A DNA stretch of 64,000 nt from Streptomyces sp. R21. GTDB lineage: Bacteria > Actinomycetota > Actinomycetes > Streptomycetales > Streptomycetaceae. Below the pieces are notes generated by a model. The model was not told where the DNA came from and ran no database searches. It saw nothing but the letters and a program-made list of their open reading frames with translations. The DNA is taken from positions 5,985,001 to 6,049,000 of the forward strand of contig NZ_CP163435.1 of assembly GCF_041051975.1 (NCBI RefSeq), given 5' to 3'. Below are positions 8,578 to 16,748 of the stretch, one piece after another. The position numbers and the translations under genes were made by a program. The stretch's first letter is position 1. Each line of letters opens with the position of its first letter.

Positions 8578-8803
8578 ATGGCCGCCGATGCCAATACGTG
8601 CACTGCGGTGTGCGGCGCCTCCAAAGCCGGCCGTGTCGATTAGGTGTCTCTACTAGCCCTACCCGTTTTCGCGAGGTCACCGCAAGTGCGTTCTGATGCG
8701 AAATGTTCACTTTCAGGTGGTTGTTCGGGTGTCGGAGGTTGTGTGGAAGGCGTAGTGTTCGAGGGCGTAAATCAGCAGTCGCGACGCTCGGGAGAGAGAC
8801 GGC

Positions 8804-9172
8804 ATGGACCGCGGGACGGTCGGCAGCGCACAGTCGGGCCGGCTTCTGGTCGAGGTGCGGGAAGAGGGCTCAAGTGCCGTCGTGACCCCGGCAGGTGAGT
8901 TGGATCACTACACGGCCGATTTGTTGCGTGAGCCACTCGAGGACTGCCTCGAAAAGGGGTACGCGCGACTGGTCGTCGACTGCTCGCGCCTGGAGTTCTG
9001 TGACTCCACCGGGCTCAATGTGCTCCTCGGCGCCCGGCTGAAGGCCGAGGCCGCGGGGGGCGGGGTCCATCTGGCGGGGATGCTGCCGGTGGTGGCCCGG
9101 GTCTTCGAGATCACCGGGGCGGACGCCGTCTTCACCGTCCACGAGTCGCTCGCGGCGGCCCTGGCGGAGTAG
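8804..9172 (+). CDS. arsI: STAS-domain anti-antisigma factor
   Basis: A 122-residue single STAS domain of the SpoIIAA/RsbV type, which binds and sequesters an antisigma kinase when unphosphorylated. The phosphorylation motif is LEFCDSTGLNVLLGARL, with the target serine in DSTG. It sits between the divergent sigma factor and the ATPase antisigma gene, which makes it the likely switch for that pair. The symbol follows the equivalent S. coelicolor locus and is not proved by sequence alone. Confidence 0.85.
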   Translation: MDRGTVGSAQSGRLLVEVREEGSSAVVTPAGELDHYTADLLREPLEDCLEKGYARLVVDCSRLEFCDSTGLNVLLGARLKAEAAGGGVHLAGMLPVVARVFEITGADAVFTVHESLAAALAE

Positions 9173-9530
9173 CGGGGCGCTTGAGGCGGGGTGGCGGTCC
9201 ACTCCGACGGCGCACTCCTGACCTACCCGAACGCCCCTGAGTGATCACCCCGTAACCCGTGTCACAGGTTCCTGCCGAATAAGTGGGTGTTCGCACGGTT
9301 CGGCCGGGCAGGAGACATCCTGGATATGTCGGCACCCAGGGCGCCGCGCCACGGATCCTCGTCCTGGACGAGCGGGAGCGGCGCGCAGGGGTGGCGAGCG
9401 GAAGTGTGACGAGCAGGGTGAAGTGAAGAGCGAAGCGAAGAGCACGTGAAGCACTGAGCAGCGAAGATACGACGTACGAAGTTACTGAGTCTTGAATTGT
9501 GAACTGGTGAATCGGTGAGGTGAAGCGCTG
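9173..9530 (+). other. Intergenic region ahead of the antisigma gene
   Basis: 358 bp with no clear gene. It contains a SigB-family-like promoter (9267-9290). It also contains a 27-codon ORF from an ATG near 9326 (MSAPRAPRHG...) with mostly G/C-ending codons and a GGAG about 11 bp upstream. In this GC-rich stretch other frames look similar, so its coding status is undecided. A purine-rich AAGCGAAGAGC stretch follows. Confidence 0.4.
9267..9290 (+). promoter_or_regulatory. Candidate SigB-family promoter (GGTT-N14-GGGTGT)
   Basis: GGTT at 9267-9270 and GGGTGT at 9285-9290 approach the SigB-group pattern of GNTT-like and GGGTAT-like elements at 14-16 bp spacing. The position suits autoregulation of the antisigma gene by its own sigma factor. 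The -10 deviates at one key base. Confidence 0.3.
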
Positions 9531-10181
9531 ATGAGCACCACCCGGCCTTACTCGCCGGGCGACCGCGGCCCGGAATCGGGCGACGGCGGCGCTTCCGGAG
9601 CGCCCGGCGCGTCCGGGGCGTCCGGAGCCGGTGCGGCCGCGTCGGCTGTGGACGGCGTGCGCGCGCACACCGGCGACGGCGTGTCCGCGCCGTCCGTCGG
9701 CGGCGTGAGCGTGTCCGCCGTCGACTGCGTGCGCGTGCCCGGCGTGGACGGCACCGACGCGCCCGCCGTCAGTGGCAGGTCGCGCAGGCTGAACTTCGAC
9801 GGCGAGAGCGGCGTCGTGCCGCTCGCCCGCGACTTCGCCCGCCAGGCGCTGTACGCGTGGGGCTGGCTGCCCGCCGCGAACGCCGATCAGCGGGCCGCCG
9901 CCGAGGACGTGCTGCTGGTCGTCTCCGAGCTCGTCACCAACGCCTGTCTGCACGCAGAGGGCCCGGACGAGCTCTGGATCTCCTGCGACAACAAGGTGCT
10001 GCGCATCGAGGTCTCCGACCGGGGCGCGGGCCAGCCCGCCCCACGCACCCCGCATCGCGCCGGGCGCCCCGGTGGCCACGGCATGTTCATCGTGCAGCGG
10101 CTGTGCCTGGACTGGGGGGTCATGCGGACCCCCGGCGTCGCCGGCAAGACCGTATGGGCGGAGGTCGGGGCGCCCGCCTGA
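9531..10181 (+). CDS. prsI: HATPase antisigma factor (RsbW/SpoIIAB type)
   Basis: A 216-residue GHKL ATPase/serine kinase expected to bind the SigI-like factor and phosphorylate the STAS partner. The ATP-lid motifs are SELVTNACLHAEGPDELW (N box) and EVSDRGAGQP (G1 box), followed by HGMFIVQRL. GAGGTGA before the ATG supports this start. The first 85 residues are an unusual low-complexity extension of Gly, Ala, Ser and repeated DGV/GGV units not found in canonical antisigma kinases. The symbol rests on locus similarity. Confidence 0.82.
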   Translation: MSTTRPYSPGDRGPESGDGGASGAPGASGASGAGAAASAVDGVRAHTGDGVSAPSVGGVSVSAVDCVRVPGVDGTDAPAVSGRSRRLNFDGESGVVPLARDFARQALYAWGWLPAANADQRAAAEDVLLVVSELVTNACLHAEGPDELWISCDNKVLRIEVSDRGAGQPAPRTPHRAGRPGGHGMFIVQRLCLDWGVMRTPGVAGKTVWAEVGAPA

Positions 10182-10310
10182 CGCCCACCTTGGGTTACCG
10201 CCGGTTCGACCCGTTCCCCGTACGTCACCCCATGCGCGCCGGATCACCACACATCCGGCGCGCACTTTGTCTTCCCTCGGCAAGGCCCCGGGCGTACCTT
10301 GACGGCCGAT

Positions 10311-10325
10311 CTGATGTTCCGTCAG
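10311..10325. promoter_or_regulatory. Near-palindrome CTGATG-TTC-CGTCAG before the surface-protein operon
   Basis: The arms match at five of six positions. The element lies 15 bp before the GTG of the first surface-protein gene and 6 bp after a TTGACG hexamer (10299-10304). It could be an operator or an RNA hairpin. Confidence 0.3.
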
Positions 10326-10340
10326 GAATGAGGCCCCGAG

Positions 10341-11048
10341 GTGTCGTACCGGACGTACCAGAAACGAACCGCCGTGCTCGCGCTCGGCGCGGCCCTGGCC
10401 GGCTCGGCGGTGCTGATGGCCGCCCCCGCAGCCCAGGCCGCCGTCGTGAACGTCAACTACCAGTGCAAGACGCCGATCGGCGACAAGAGCGCCGTCTCGC
10501 CCATCGACATCAAGAGCGTCAAGAACGGCAGCGCCTACAAGCTCACCATGTCCTGGCAGAAGGGCGTCTCCTCCAGCCCGGTGGAGCTGGGCAAGGGCGC
10601 GGTGAACCCGAGCGCGGTCATCAAGGTGGGAGGCGCGGACGGCGGCACGGTGTCGGTGTCGGGCCCCGCCAACGCGGCGGCCATCCCCGCCAACACCCCC
10701 ATCAAGATCAGTGACTTGAGCGGCACGTACACGCCGAGGAAGAGCGGCAGTGTCACCTTCACCGCGGGTGTGCTCACCATCAAGGCGCTCGGCACGACCA
10801 CCACGTGCACCCCCTCGAACAGCCCCAAACCCTCACTGACCCTCGACGTCACGGCCGCGGGCGGCGGCTCCGGCTCCGGAGGGACGCAGTCCGGCTCCGG
10901 TGCGGACTCCGGCGGGCAGCTCCCGCAGACCGGCCCCGAGGACTCGGCGATCGCGCTCGGCACGCTCGGCGGCACGGTGCTGCTCGCGGGCGCGGCGGGC
11001 ACGCTGTGGCTGACCCGAAGGAACCAGCACCGGGCGGTACGCCGCTGA
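10341..11048 (+). CDS. Secreted LPXTG-type cell-wall-anchored protein
   Basis: A 235-residue surface protein. It has a signal peptide (hydrophobic core to about residue 34, ending APAAQA), one beta-rich domain starting VNYQCKTPIGDKSA and ending TTTTCTPS with two cysteines likely to pair, a Gly/Ser-rich linker, and a sorting signal LPQTG followed by a membrane helix and RRNQHRAVRR. The domain is clearly related to the second domain of the gene at 13282. It is the first of four genes on this strand; the next starts 54 bp later. The function is unknown. Confidence 0.82.
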   Translation: MSYRTYQKRTAVLALGAALAGSAVLMAAPAAQAAVVNVNYQCKTPIGDKSAVSPIDIKSVKNGSAYKLTMSWQKGVSSSPVELGKGAVNPSAVIKVGGADGGTVSVSGPANAAAIPANTPIKISDLSGTYTPRKSGSVTFTAGVLTIKALGTTTTCTPSNSPKPSLTLDVTAAGGGSGSGGTQSGSGADSGGQLPQTGPEDSAIALGTLGGTVLLAGAAGTLWLTRRNQHRAVRR

Positions 11049-11102
11049 CGCGGGCCCGTCCCGCATGAGTTCGCGCACGAGTACGAGCACCAGGAGCCGC
11101 CG

Positions 11103-12050
11103 ATGCCGTCCGCACTCTCCGCTGCCCGCGTGCTGGGCCTGACCCTGGTGTTGCTGAGCACGGCACCGGTGGCCAGGGCCGACGACGACACCTGGACCGT
11201 GGTGCCGTCCGGCAGCATGCGGCCGTACTTCTACGCGGAGGGCGCGCCCGGCACGGTGCTCCAGGACACGGTGTCCGTGCGCAACCCGGGCGACGCTCCG
11301 CTGACCGTCCGGCTGCGCGGCGCGGACGCCGACAACACGGCGGACGGCGGCTTCGCCGTGCGCAGGCGGGCGACGGACACCGGGGCGTGGATCAGCTTCG
11401 CGCGGACGACGACGGCCGGTCGCCGGGTCCCGGTGGGCGCGGTCTGGGTGAAGATCCCCGCGCACACCCGCGCGGACGTGCCGTTCACCGTGAGCGTGCC
11501 CTCGGGTGCGGCGCCCGGCGACCACCCCGGCGCGATCGTGGCGAGCGCCGGCGGCCGGTCCGCCGCCGTCCGCGTCCATCTGCGGGTCGCCGGACCGACG
11601 CTGTCCGCGCTCACCGTCGAGCATGTCGCCGTGCGGGGCGGGCGCATCTCGTACGAGCTGGTCAACCGCGGCAACACCGTGCTCGCCCCGCGCCTCGCGG
11701 TCACCGCCGACGGCCTCTTCGGCCGGGTCCTCGACCGGGCCCCGCACGCCCTGCCCGTCGAGCTGCTCCCGGGTCGCCGCGTCACGCTCACCGAACCCTG
11801 GCCACACGCCCCGGCGTTGGACTCCGTCGACGTGCGGCTGACGGTCACCGCGGCGGGCGGGGCCCGCGACGAGGCTAAGGCGCGGGCGCGGTTCGTGCCG
11901 TGGGGCGCGGTGGCGGGGGCCGCGGGCGGCCTCGCGGCGATCGCCGCGCTCCTGTTCTTCGTCGTACGGCGTCGCAGGCGCCCCGCGCCCGACGGTGAGG
12001 CGAGTGAACAGCCGCGTACGGAAGTCGAGTTGACGGGAGCGGTGTCGTGA
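11103..12050 (+). CDS. Membrane-anchored secreted protein, DUF916/WxL-binding-like
   Basis: A 315-residue protein with an N-terminal signal peptide (cleavage near PVARA-DD), two beta-sandwich regions recalling DUF916-type peptidoglycan-associated proteins (YFYAEGAPGTVLQDTVSVRNPGD, then ELVNRGNTVLAPRL), and a C-terminal membrane helix AGAAGGLAAIAALLFFVV followed by arginines. It should sit outside the cell, held by that helix. GTGA overlap (12047-12050) couples it to the next gene. The DUF assignment is from fold-level resemblance only. Confidence 0.75.
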   Translation: MPSALSAARVLGLTLVLLSTAPVARADDDTWTVVPSGSMRPYFYAEGAPGTVLQDTVSVRNPGDAPLTVRLRGADADNTADGGFAVRRRATDTGAWISFARTTTAGRRVPVGAVWVKIPAHTRADVPFTVSVPSGAAPGDHPGAIVASAGGRSAAVRVHLRVAGPTLSALTVEHVAVRGGRISYELVNRGNTVLAPRLAVTADGLFGRVLDRAPHALPVELLPGRRVTLTEPWPHAPALDSVDVRLTVTAAGGARDEAKARARFVPWGAVAGAAGGLAAIAALLFFVVRRRRRPAPDGEASEQPRTEVELTGAVS

Positions 12051-13285
12051 GCGTCGTCGTGAACTGCGGGAGTCGCCGGCGGCGGACGCCGGCGCTGGTG
12101 GCCCTCCTCGTGCTCGCCCTCGTGGCGCTCCCGTTCGCCGGAACGCCCGCCCACGCGGCGGACAAGCCGGCCGTGAAGCTCTCCAAGTCGCAGGCGGGGA
12201 CCGGTGGTTCGATCACCGTCACCGGCAGCGGATGGCGGCCCAAGGCGCTGCTGATGATGCTGATCTGTGGCCAGTCCGTGCCCTCCCGGGGCGTGCTCGG
12301 CGGCACCAACTCGTGCGCCAACGCGGACGGCCGGGCCGTCACCACCGACGCGAAGGGCAGGTTCAGCAAGGAGCTGCCGGTCGCCGAGCCGCCGAAGCCC
12401 TGCCCCTGTGTGGTGCACGTGGCCACCGTCACCGGAGAGAAGGCGCAGGCGGACGCCATCTTCATGGTCGCCGGGCACTCGGTCGAGCCGCTGCCGCCGG
12501 AGGAGGCGGGCGGGCGCCTGTCGGTGCTCACGGACACCCGGCTCGACGGCTCCAGTGGCCTGCTCACCTGGTTCGGCTCCCCGCCCGCCCGCACCCTCGT
12601 CTTCACCGTCGGCAACACCGGCACCGCGGCCGTCAAGAACCCGGTCTTCCAGGTCGGCACCTCTCACGGCGTGTTCGCGCCGCAGTGGGAGGACCAGCAG
12701 TGGCGCGGCACGATCGCACCCGGCAAGCGGGCCCGGATCACCCTGCCCGTCGAGCTGTCCGCCGGGGCGCACGGCGACTACACCGTCTCGCTGAAGTACG
12801 CCGGGAAGGTCCTCGCCGAGCAGCCCTGGGGTGTCGGCCGGCCCTGGGGCGTCACCCTCTTCTGGATCCTGGTCTGCGTGGTCGTGCCCGCGGCGCTGTT
12901 CCGGATCGGGATGGCCGTGGTGGACCGGATCCGGCCGCGTACGTCGGCGGGGCGGCGGCGCTTCGGCCTCGGCACCCCGGCCGGCGGGGGCGTCCTCGGC
13001 GGCCGGGGGAGCCGGAGCGGCTCGGGCGGCAAGCACCGGGGCCTGGGCTTCGGCCTGCCCGAACTCGCCTCGCGCTTCCCTAGGTCGAGCACGCCCGCCT
13101 CCGCCACCGAATCCTCCGCCGCGCCCGCCGCGACCCCTACGACTCCGGCCCTGCCGTGGTTCACCCCGGACACCGATCCGGGCACCCCGGCGACCGGTCA
13201 GCTCTCCGCACCGCACGACAACAGCCCGACGGCTCAGGCGAGCCGGACGGGACGGACGAGTCGGACCAGAGAGGGAAACACGTGA
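12047..13285 (+). CDS. Secreted membrane protein with a neocarzinostatin-like domain
   Basis: A 412-residue protein. After a signal peptide ending AHAA, residues about 38-150 resemble the neocarzinostatin/enediyne-apoprotein immunoglobulin-like fold (VKLSKSQAGTGGSITVTGSGWRP...). Four cysteines lie in LMLICGQS, TNSCAN and KPCPCVV. A second beta domain (RTLVFTVGNTGTAAVKNP) precedes a helix WGVTLFWILVCVVVPAALF and a long Arg/Ser/Thr-rich cytoplasmic tail. No enediyne genes are nearby, so a chromophore-carrier role is not implied. It overlaps both neighbours by 4 bp. Confidence 0.72.
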   Translation: MSVVVNCGSRRRRTPALVALLVLALVALPFAGTPAHAADKPAVKLSKSQAGTGGSITVTGSGWRPKALLMMLICGQSVPSRGVLGGTNSCANADGRAVTTDAKGRFSKELPVAEPPKPCPCVVHVATVTGEKAQADAIFMVAGHSVEPLPPEEAGGRLSVLTDTRLDGSSGLLTWFGSPPARTLVFTVGNTGTAAVKNPVFQVGTSHGVFAPQWEDQQWRGTIAPGKRARITLPVELSAGAHGDYTVSLKYAGKVLAEQPWGVGRPWGVTLFWILVCVVVPAALFRIGMAVVDRIRPRTSAGRRRFGLGTPAGGGVLGGRGSRSGSGGKHRGLGFGLPELASRFPRSSTPASATESSAAPAATPTTPALPWFTPDTDPGTPATGQLSAPHDNSPTAQASRTGRTSRTREGNT

Positions 13286-14589
13286 GCAAGCCGAAGAGAG
13301 CGAGCGCGGCCGGGGTCGCGCTCATGCTCGGCGGTGCGGGCATCCTGCTGGGAGTGGCCGCGGCCCCGGCCCAGGCCGCCGAAGTGTCGTACGCCACCAA
13401 GTGCGTTCCGCCCGCGGCCTCGGGCCTGGACCCCGTCGAGGGAACCACGAAGGTGGAGATCACCGCCCCGGCCACGGCGAAGGTCGGCGACACGGTCGAC
13501 GTGGTGTGGAAGTTCGTCCAGGCCGCCTCGAAGAACCCCGACCTCATCGACCTGCCGAAGGACTCGGTCCAGCCGAGCGGCACCCTCAAGGCGACCGGCG
13601 CGCAGAGCGCCGACATCGCCGTGCAGGGGCCGCGCCAGAACCCGGCCATCCCCAAGGGCGGCGCCATGGTGCTGTCCGACATGAAGGGCACCCTGAAACT
13701 GACGGCACCCGGCGAGGTCACGCTCACGCCCGACGCGTACTCCATCAACGCCTACAGCACGGACACCAAGTGCACGCCGACCGAGACGGTGAAGTCCGCG
13801 GCGACGATCAACGTGACGGCGGGCAACGGGAGTTCGCCGAGCACGTCACCGGATCCGTCTGCGTCCGCGTCTGCGTCCGCTTCCGCCTCGGCGACGAGTA
13901 CGCCGACCGCCTCAGCCAGTGAGAGCGGGAGCGGCGGCTCGGCGGGCGGTGACGACGGCGGGCAGAGCGACTTCCCGGGCAAGGAGGTCTCTGTCCCGTA
14001 CCAGTGCAAGACGCCGATCGGGGACAAGAGCGCCACCTCGCCCGTGCAGATCAACGCCAAGAAGGACGGCGGGAGTTACGGCCTCACGGTGCAGTTCAAG
14101 AAGTCCGTGATGGACAGCCCCGCGACCATCCCGGCGGGCTCGGTCAAGCCGTCGATGGAGGTCGCCCTGGGCGGCGCCGACAAGGGCACCGTGCATGTCG
14201 AGGGCCCGGCCAACACCAAGGAGATCAAGTCGGGCGACCCGATCGAGATACCGGACCTCACGGGCACCTACAAGCCGGGCGCCAGCGGTGAATCCACCCT
14301 GTCCCCGGGCGTGCTGACGGTCGAGGCCCTGGGTACGACGACGACCTGCACCCCGGCCAAGTCCGCGGTCTCCCTCACGCTGGACACCACCGAACAGGCG
14401 GGCGGAGCCGCGGGCGGCGGTTCGTCCTCCGGCAGCGGCGGTACGTCCTCCGGCGGCGCCAGCGGCGGCCTCGCCGAGACCGGCTCCGACAGCCACAGCA
14501 CCCTCAAGGCCCTGGCCCTGGTCGCCGGCACGGTGACCCTGCTGGGCGGCGCGGTCTTCACGTTCATGCCGCGGCGGCGGATGCGCTGA
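13282..14589 (+). CDS. Secreted LAXTG-type surface protein with two related beta domains
   Basis: 435 residues from a GTG that overlaps the preceding stop (GTGA). It has a signal peptide ending AQAA, a first domain EVSYATKCVPPAASG, a Ser/Ala-rich hinge (SASASASASATS), a second domain VPYQCKTPIGDKSATSPVQ, and a sorting signal LAETG with a membrane helix and RRRMR. LAXTG is the preferred motif of class E sortases of high-GC actinobacteria, whereas the operon's first protein has LPQTG. The second domain is nearly colinear with the 10341 gene product, which points to duplication within the operon. The function is unknown. Confidence 0.82.
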   Translation: MSKPKRASAAGVALMLGGAGILLGVAAAPAQAAEVSYATKCVPPAASGLDPVEGTTKVEITAPATAKVGDTVDVVWKFVQAASKNPDLIDLPKDSVQPSGTLKATGAQSADIAVQGPRQNPAIPKGGAMVLSDMKGTLKLTAPGEVTLTPDAYSINAYSTDTKCTPTETVKSAATINVTAGNGSSPSTSPDPSASASASASASATSTPTASASESGSGGSAGGDDGGQSDFPGKEVSVPYQCKTPIGDKSATSPVQINAKKDGGSYGLTVQFKKSVMDSPATIPAGSVKPSMEVALGGADKGTVHVEGPANTKEIKSGDPIEIPDLTGTYKPGASGESTLSPGVLTVEALGTTTTCTPAKSAVSLTLDTTEQAGGAAGGGSSSGSGGTSSGGASGGLAETGSDSHSTLKALALVAGTVTLLGGAVFTFMPRRRMR

Positions 14590-14606
14590 GTCCGCGGGCG
14601 GAACGC

Positions 14607-14642
14607 GGAGGGCCCCCGCACCGAGCGGTGCGGGGGCCCTCC
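14607..14642. terminator. Bidirectional terminator hairpin
   Basis: Perfect 16-bp stem (14607-14622 with 14627-14642) with a GAGC loop between two convergent transcription units, 18 bp after the surface operon. Confidence 0.85.
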
Positions 14643-14648
14643 GTCGTA

Positions 14649-14693
14649 GAACCGGTCGAACCGGTCGAACCGGCGGAACCGGTCGAACCGTCA
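14649..14693. repeat. Five tandem 9-bp repeats (GAACCGGTC)
   Basis: Copies begin at 14649, 14658, 14667, 14676 and 14685. Three are exact GAACCGGTC and two differ at the end. The array lies between the terminator and the stop of the peptide transporter. Confidence 0.85.
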
Positions 14694-14703
14694 GGGGTAC
14701 GTC

Positions 14704-16200
14704 TCAGTGGACGTCGCCCATGAGTTCCTTGACCTTCTTGCGGTACATCCACACCGCGACACCGGCGACCACGGCCAGCACGGCCTGGAAGGCCACGATG
14801 CCCGTCTTGTTCAGGTCGACGCCGGCGATGGAGAGCAGACCGGTCGTGGCGTCACCGGCGGTGACGGCCAGGAACCAGACACCCATCATCTGGGAGGCGT
14901 ACTTCGCGGGGGCCATCTTCGTGGTGACGGAGAGACCGACCGGGGAGACCGTCAGCTCGGCGACGGTCTGCACGAAGTAGATCGCGACCAGCCACATCGC
15001 GGCCGCCTTGTGACCGCCCTCGGCGATCGACAGCGGGGCGAGGAAGAGGAAGAACGAGGCGCCGATCAGCAGCAGACCCGAGGCGAACTTCACCGCCGTG
15101 CTCGGCTCCTTGCCGCGCCGGTTCATCGCCAGCCACGCCCAGGCGAAGACCGGGGCGAGCGCCATGATCATGACCGGGTTGACCGACTGGTACCAGGAGA
15201 CCGGGAACTCCCAGCCGAAGACGGTGTTCTCGGCGGAGGAGTCGGCGAAGATCGACAGGGTCGAACCGCCCTGGTCGTAGATCATCCAGAACACGGCCGC
15301 GGCGACGAAGAACCAGATGTACGCGGACATCTTCGACTGCTCGGCGCGGTCCAGGTCCTTGTCGCGCTTGATGCGCCCGATGACCAGGACCGGGATGATC
15401 AGACCGGCGATCGTGATCGGGACCAGCAGCCAGTTCAGCGTGTAGTGGCCGGAGAAGCCGACGACGGCGTAGAAGACGACGGCGATGGCGGCCCAGATCG
15501 CGGACTTGCGCAGCGTCGCGGACTTCTCCTCGGCGGACAGCGGCGTCGGGACGATGTCCGAGCGCGAGTTCAGGTGACGGCTGCCGAGCAGGAACTGGCC
15601 CAGGCCCAGGGCCATGCCGAGCGCGGCGAGCGCGAAGCCCAGGTGCCAGTTGACGTTCTCGCCGATGGTGCCGATGACCAGCGGGGCGGCGAAGGCGCCC
15701 ACGTTGATGCCGATGTAGAAGAGCGTGAAGCCACCGTCACGGCGCGGGTCGTCCGCGCCCTTGTAGAGGTGGCCGACCATCGTGGAGATGTTGGCCTTCA
15801 GCAGACCGGAACCGATCGCGACGAGGCCGAGACCCGCGAAGAAGGTGCCCGACGTCGGGAGGGCCAGCGTGAGGTGGCCCAGCATGATGACGAGGCCGGC
15901 GACGGCCACGGTCTTGCGGGGGCCGAGGACGCGGTCCGCGAACCAGCCGCCCGGCAGGGCGAGCAGGTACACGAGCGACACGTACACCGAGTAGATCGCG
16001 GTCGCGGTGGCCGCACTCAGGTGCAGGCCGCCCGGTGCCACCAGGTACAGCGGGAGCAGAGCCCTCATGCCGTAGTAGGAGAAACGCTCCCACATCTCGG
16101 TCATGAAGAGAGTGGCCAGTCCGCGGGGGTGGCCGAAGAAGGTCTTCTCGGAACCGGGGGTGCCCGGAGTCACCGAGTCCTTCGTCAGGCTGGACGCCAT
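14704..16200 (-). CDS. POT/PTR-family proton-dependent oligopeptide transporter
   Basis: A 498-residue membrane symporter that imports di- and tripeptides with protons. The family signature region is FSYYGMRALLPLYLV with the preceding FMTEMWER, and the second signature resembles FTLFYIGINVGAFAAPLV. About 12-14 hydrophobic helices span the rest. The ATG at 16200 is preceded by AAGGAAC; the longer open frame has a composition unlike this family. The gene stands alone, convergent with the surface operon. Confidence 0.92.
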   Translation of the reverse strand: MASSLTKDSVTPGTPGSEKTFFGHPRGLATLFMTEMWERFSYYGMRALLPLYLVAPGGLHLSAATATAIYSVYVSLVYLLALPGGWFADRVLGPRKTVAVAGLVIMLGHLTLALPTSGTFFAGLGLVAIGSGLLKANISTMVGHLYKGADDPRRDGGFTLFYIGINVGAFAAPLVIGTIGENVNWHLGFALAALGMALGLGQFLLGSRHLNSRSDIVPTPLSAEEKSATLRKSAIWAAIAVVFYAVVGFSGHYTLNWLLVPITIAGLIIPVLVIGRIKRDKDLDRAEQSKMSAYIWFFVAAAVFWMIYDQGGSTLSIFADSSAENTVFGWEFPVSWYQSVNPVMIMALAPVFAWAWLAMNRRGKEPSTAVKFASGLLLIGASFFLFLAPLSIAEGGHKAAAMWLVAIYFVQTVAELTVSPVGLSVTTKMAPAKYASQMMGVWFLAVTAGDATTGLLSIAGVDLNKTGIVAFQAVLAVVAGVAVWMYRKKVKELMGDVH

Positions 16201-16748
16201 GGTTGTTCCTTGCTGGTCGGGACGCGCTGCGAGAGCGGTTGCGCGCCCGGTGGGGGCGGCCGGCACCGGCACGGTCGGGCCGTCCCACCCCACGCCCTGG
16301 GGAGTCCGTTCCGGGTTTCGGAGCGGCGGACGGTGACCACCGGGATCCACGCCCCTCGCACGTTCAGCGCGCTCGGGGCCCGGCCACAGGTCATTCCTGT
16401 CGAGGCCGGCAGAAGCCGACCTGTCGAGGCCGGCGAAAGCCGGCCCGCACACAAAAGAGACCTTCAGCGTCAAGTACTCGCCAAAGGTCCCCGGTGTTGC
16501 TAAAGGCGTTGCCGTCACCATACGACACGACACTGCCGGATATGGAAGGACTTGAGATATGGATCACAGGCGATCATGGAACCGCGGAGTGCATTCGAAG
16601 GTGTTTCTCATAATCGCATCCCATAGCCGCAGGCTCACACGGCGGAACTAGGAACTCCGTTTCGCCGGGGCATTCTCGCAGGCCCAGGTAAGAATCACGG
16701 TCGACGATCACACCCCGGCTCCTGTCCGCGGCGGACTACCATCACCCC
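16201..16748. other. Long divergent intergenic region
   Basis: 548 bp between the peptide transporter and the response regulator. It holds a 24-bp direct repeat (16396-16443) able to form a GAAA-capped hairpin, and an AT-richer stretch (about 16500-16640) likely to hold promoters. A TACCAT (16737-16742) ends seven bases before the response-regulator ATG, which suggests a leaderless transcript. No gene was recognised in it. Confidence 0.5.
16396..16443. repeat. Two tandem 24-bp repeats with hairpin potential
   Basis: Two copies beginning CCTGTCGAGGCCGGC lie head to tail (16396-16419, 16420-16443) with few differences. The second contains GCCGGC-GAAA-GCCGGC, a 6-bp stem with a GNRA-type tetraloop. 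Confidence 0.7.

Noticed and set aside
12047..13285. Enediyne antibiotic apoprotein gene
   Set aside because: Only the fold resembles neocarzinostatin; the protein is membrane anchored, longer, and lies in a surface-protein operon without biosynthetic genes.
14707..16503. 598-codon plus-strand frame opposite the peptide transporter
   Set aside because: Antisense shadow of a clear POT transporter, with Arg/Gly/Asp-rich composition and no family match.
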